Shown one piece after another: positions 50,271-51,620 of a stretch of DNA of 51,620 bases. The translations under genes were made by a program, and so were the position numbers. Origin of the DNA: a bacterium (GTDB taxonomy: Bacteria; Chloroflexota; Dormibacteria; Aeolococcales; Bog-877). The notes beneath the pieces were generated by a model, which ran no database searches, was not told the DNA's origin, and saw only the letters and a program-made list of their open reading frames with translations. The DNA is taken from contig JAJYET010000014.1 in the NCBI GenBank assembly GCA_021785655.1, positions 1 to 51,620 of the forward strand. The letters are read 5' to 3'. Every line of letters starts with the position of its first letter. Positions within the stretch are counted from its first letter, which is position 1.

Positions 50271-51362
50271 TCAGAAATCCTCCCTGCTCCGAACGTCTTC
50301 GCCGCCCCTTGGGGCGATGCCAGATGATGCCAGGGTCGCCGCCTGCCCGGCTACCGCTCGAGGTGGGGCAGCGGTGCTCTCGCGCACCACCAGCTCCACA
50401 GCAAGGCGCTTCGGTGCCGGCGCCTCCTCCCCGCGCAGGAGACCGACCAAGAGGTCGACCGCCACCCGGGCGAGGTCTTCCAGCGGTTGCCGGATGGTGG
50501 TCAGCGCCGGGACCGCATACCGGCCCAGTTCGATGTCGTCAAAGCCCAGCACCGAGATCTGAGCGGGGACCCCCAGGCCGGCCGAGCGGAGCGCCGAAAT
50601 CGCCCCCAAGGCCATGAGGTCATTGGCACAGAAGATGGCCGTGAAGTGGCGGCCGGAGTGGATGAGTTCCTGGGCGGCCTGGTGTCCAGAGCTCTCGGTG
50701 AAGTCACCGCGAGCCGGAGGGCCGGGGTCGATCCTCGACTGGCGCATCCGGTCCCGGTAGCCCTCCCACCGCTCGGTCGTGACCGAGAGCTGAGCGGGGC
50801 CGGAGATGTGCGCGATCGCTCGATGGCCGAGACGCAGCAGGTGGTCCGTGGCCATCCATCCTCCGGCCCGGTGGTCGGCCTGGACCGAGGCGGCGCTGGC
50901 CCCCGCGGCCGCCCGGTCGAGGGCCACGATCTTCATCCCCGACCCCACTCGGCGTCGGATCTCATCGGCCGTGATGGCCAGGCCCATGACGACGACCCCC
51001 TGGATCTGGCGGCTGGCCAGCATCTCCAGGTACTCCGCCTCAGCCGCCGGGACGCCCTCCGTGTTGCACAGCAGGACCGTCTTCCCGTGGTGGCGGGCCC
51101 GCAGTTGCACTGCCTTGACCAGGGCCGGAAAGAAGGGGTTGGCAATGTCCGGCAGCATGAGGGCGAAGGAATCGCTCGCCCTGAGGGCCAGGCTTCGAGC
51201 CACCACGTTGGGTCGGTAGCGAAGTCGAGCAGCGCTCTCTCGAACCCTGGCCACCGTGCCGGGGCTGATGTCCCCGATGCCCCGTAGCGCTCGGGAGACG
51301 GTGGAGGGGGAGAGTCCGGTCGCTCGAGCCAGGTCATATATGGTCGTCGTACCCCCGGCCAA
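50271..51362 (-). CDS. LacI-family transcriptional repressor
   Basis: 363 aa from the TTG at 51362. The N-terminal LacI HTH has TTTIYDLARATGLSPSTVSRAL and hinge RYRPNVVARSLA; the periplasmic-binding-protein-like core has FALMLPDIANPFFPALV, GVVVMGL, FCANDLMALGAISAL and VLGFDDIELGRYAVPALTTIRQP. I chose the TTG because GGGAGGGGAGG lies directly upstream and because a LacI operator is found further upstream, which would otherwise be coding. It probably represses the operon that follows (transporter, nucleoside hydrolase, ribokinase) until nucleoside or ribose binds. Confidence 0.87.
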   Translation of the reverse strand: MAGGTTTIYDLARATGLSPSTVSRALRGIGDISPGTVARVRESAARLRYRPNVVARSLALRASDSFALMLPDIANPFFPALVKAVQLRARHHGKTVLLCNTEGVPAAEAEYLEMLASRQIQGVVVMGLAITADEIRRRVGSGMKIVALDRAAAGASAASVQADHRAGGWMATDHLLRLGHRAIAHISGPAQLSVTTERWEGYRDRMRQSRIDPGPPARGDFTESSGHQAAQELIHSGRHFTAIFCANDLMALGAISALRSAGLGVPAQISVLGFDDIELGRYAVPALTTIRQPLEDLARVAVDLLVGLLRGEEAPAPKRLAVELVVRESTAAPPRAVAGQAATLASSGIAPRGGEDVRSREDF

Positions 51363-51603
51363 GCCTCCCCTCCCAGCAGTCCCACCCTGCTCCCGCAACC
51401 GGTTGCAGGGGATGCTAGGGGGCAAGACTGCGGCTGTCAAGGGGTGGCACGGGGGGCACGGTCATCGGCCGAGTCGGTGGGTTACCGAGGGCCGGGGTCA
51501 CGTCCCGTATGTTGGTGTAAATAGCGGGACCCGATCTGGCCCTGAGAAGGGGCAAGAGAGGGCCACCGTGCCACCGACCCTTTCCACAGACCAGGAGGAC
51601 ACG
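51363..51603. promoter_or_regulatory. Divergent regulatory region with a LacI-type operator
   Basis: About 240 bp between the repressor gene and the rightward gene. GCAACCGGTTGC (51395-51406) is a perfect 12-bp palindrome with the central CG and flanks typical of LacI-family operators. GTCCCG/CGGGAC arms (51502-51507, 51535-51540) flank a TAAAT-rich segment that may hold the promoter of the rightward gene. Confidence 0.68.
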
Positions 51604-51620
51604 ATGACCCCTGCAAGCAT
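51604..51620 (+). CDS. Start of a rightward gene, cut by the window edge
   Basis: ATG at 51604 with AGGAGG (51593-51598) at a good distance; only MTPAS and two further bases are visible. It is divergent from the LacI repressor gene and probably belongs to the same regulon. The product cannot be told. Confidence 0.55.

Noticed and set aside
1-51620. CRISPR array or insertion sequence
   Set aside because: I found no regularly spaced repeats, no cas genes and no transposase with terminal inverted repeats.

Overview
The window is about 51.6 kb of high-GC DNA (by eye roughly two thirds or more G+C). Genes are tightly packed, with frequent 1-4 bp ATGA, GTGA or TGATG overlaps and common GTG and TTG starts. 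Several promoters have a -10 box only about 6 bp before the start codon, which suggests leaderless mRNAs. Luciferase-like oxidoreductases, an MscL with a C-terminal zinc ribbon, and an integrative element with an FtsK-type translocase fit a soil or sediment bacterium of the Actinomycetota or the Chloroflexota/Dormibacterota group. The sequence alone does not fix the phylum.

Region 1 (1-11208, plus strand) is a catabolic cluster. It encodes two Liv-type ABC ATPases, a benzoylformate-decarboxylase-like ThDP enzyme, a CocE/NonD-type hydrolase, a luciferase-like monooxygenase, two paralogous aryl-AMP ligases of the DhbE/EntE type, an amidohydrolase and a TrmB-type regulator. No carrier protein is present, so uptake and activation of an aromatic or aryl acid is more likely than siderophore synthesis. 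Region 2 (11211-15719, minus strand) converges on it: a lone molybdenum-hydroxylase large subunit, an OsmC-family gene, an SDR and a second amidohydrolase. The OsmC gene has one in-frame TGA exactly where the family has its catalytic cysteine, followed by a stem-loop with a bulged U and a G-first apical loop at the distance expected of a bacterial SECIS. It is a strong selenoprotein candidate.

Region 3 (15857-24399) holds a mini site-2-protease-like protein, a luciferase-like oxidoreductase, MscL, a DUF2180-like zinc protein, an MFS carrier, and a sulfur-related set: two ArsR-rhodanese fusions, a DsrE protein and an SQR-like flavoprotein.

Region 4 (about 24.9-37.0 kb) is an integrated element of about 12.05 kb inserted at the 3' end of a tRNA-Gly(CCC) gene. 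It is bounded by 92-bp direct repeats that differ at one base. It has a tyrosine integrase next to the intact tRNA gene, a GntR/UTRA repressor with four related operator sites, and a coupled operon (small acidic protein, SSB, membrane protein, FtsK/TraSA-like translocase, Rep_trans-like initiator, HTH protein). Together these resemble an actinomycete integrative and conjugative element (AICE). Cargo includes a VapBC-like pair, a frameshifted AbrB/RelE-like locus, an ECF sigma factor with a membrane partner, and a three-gene TIGR04255 module of unknown function.

Region 5 (37114-51620) is ordinary chromosome: a RAM-domain protein, a VIT transporter, a nucleotidyltransferase/phosphomannomutase-like fusion, membrane proteins including a CPBP protease, a TPP riboswitch controlling an NCS1 transporter and ThiD, PdxH with two coupled tiny genes, and a LacI-MFS-nucleoside hydrolase-ribokinase operon. 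The start of another gene lies at the right edge.
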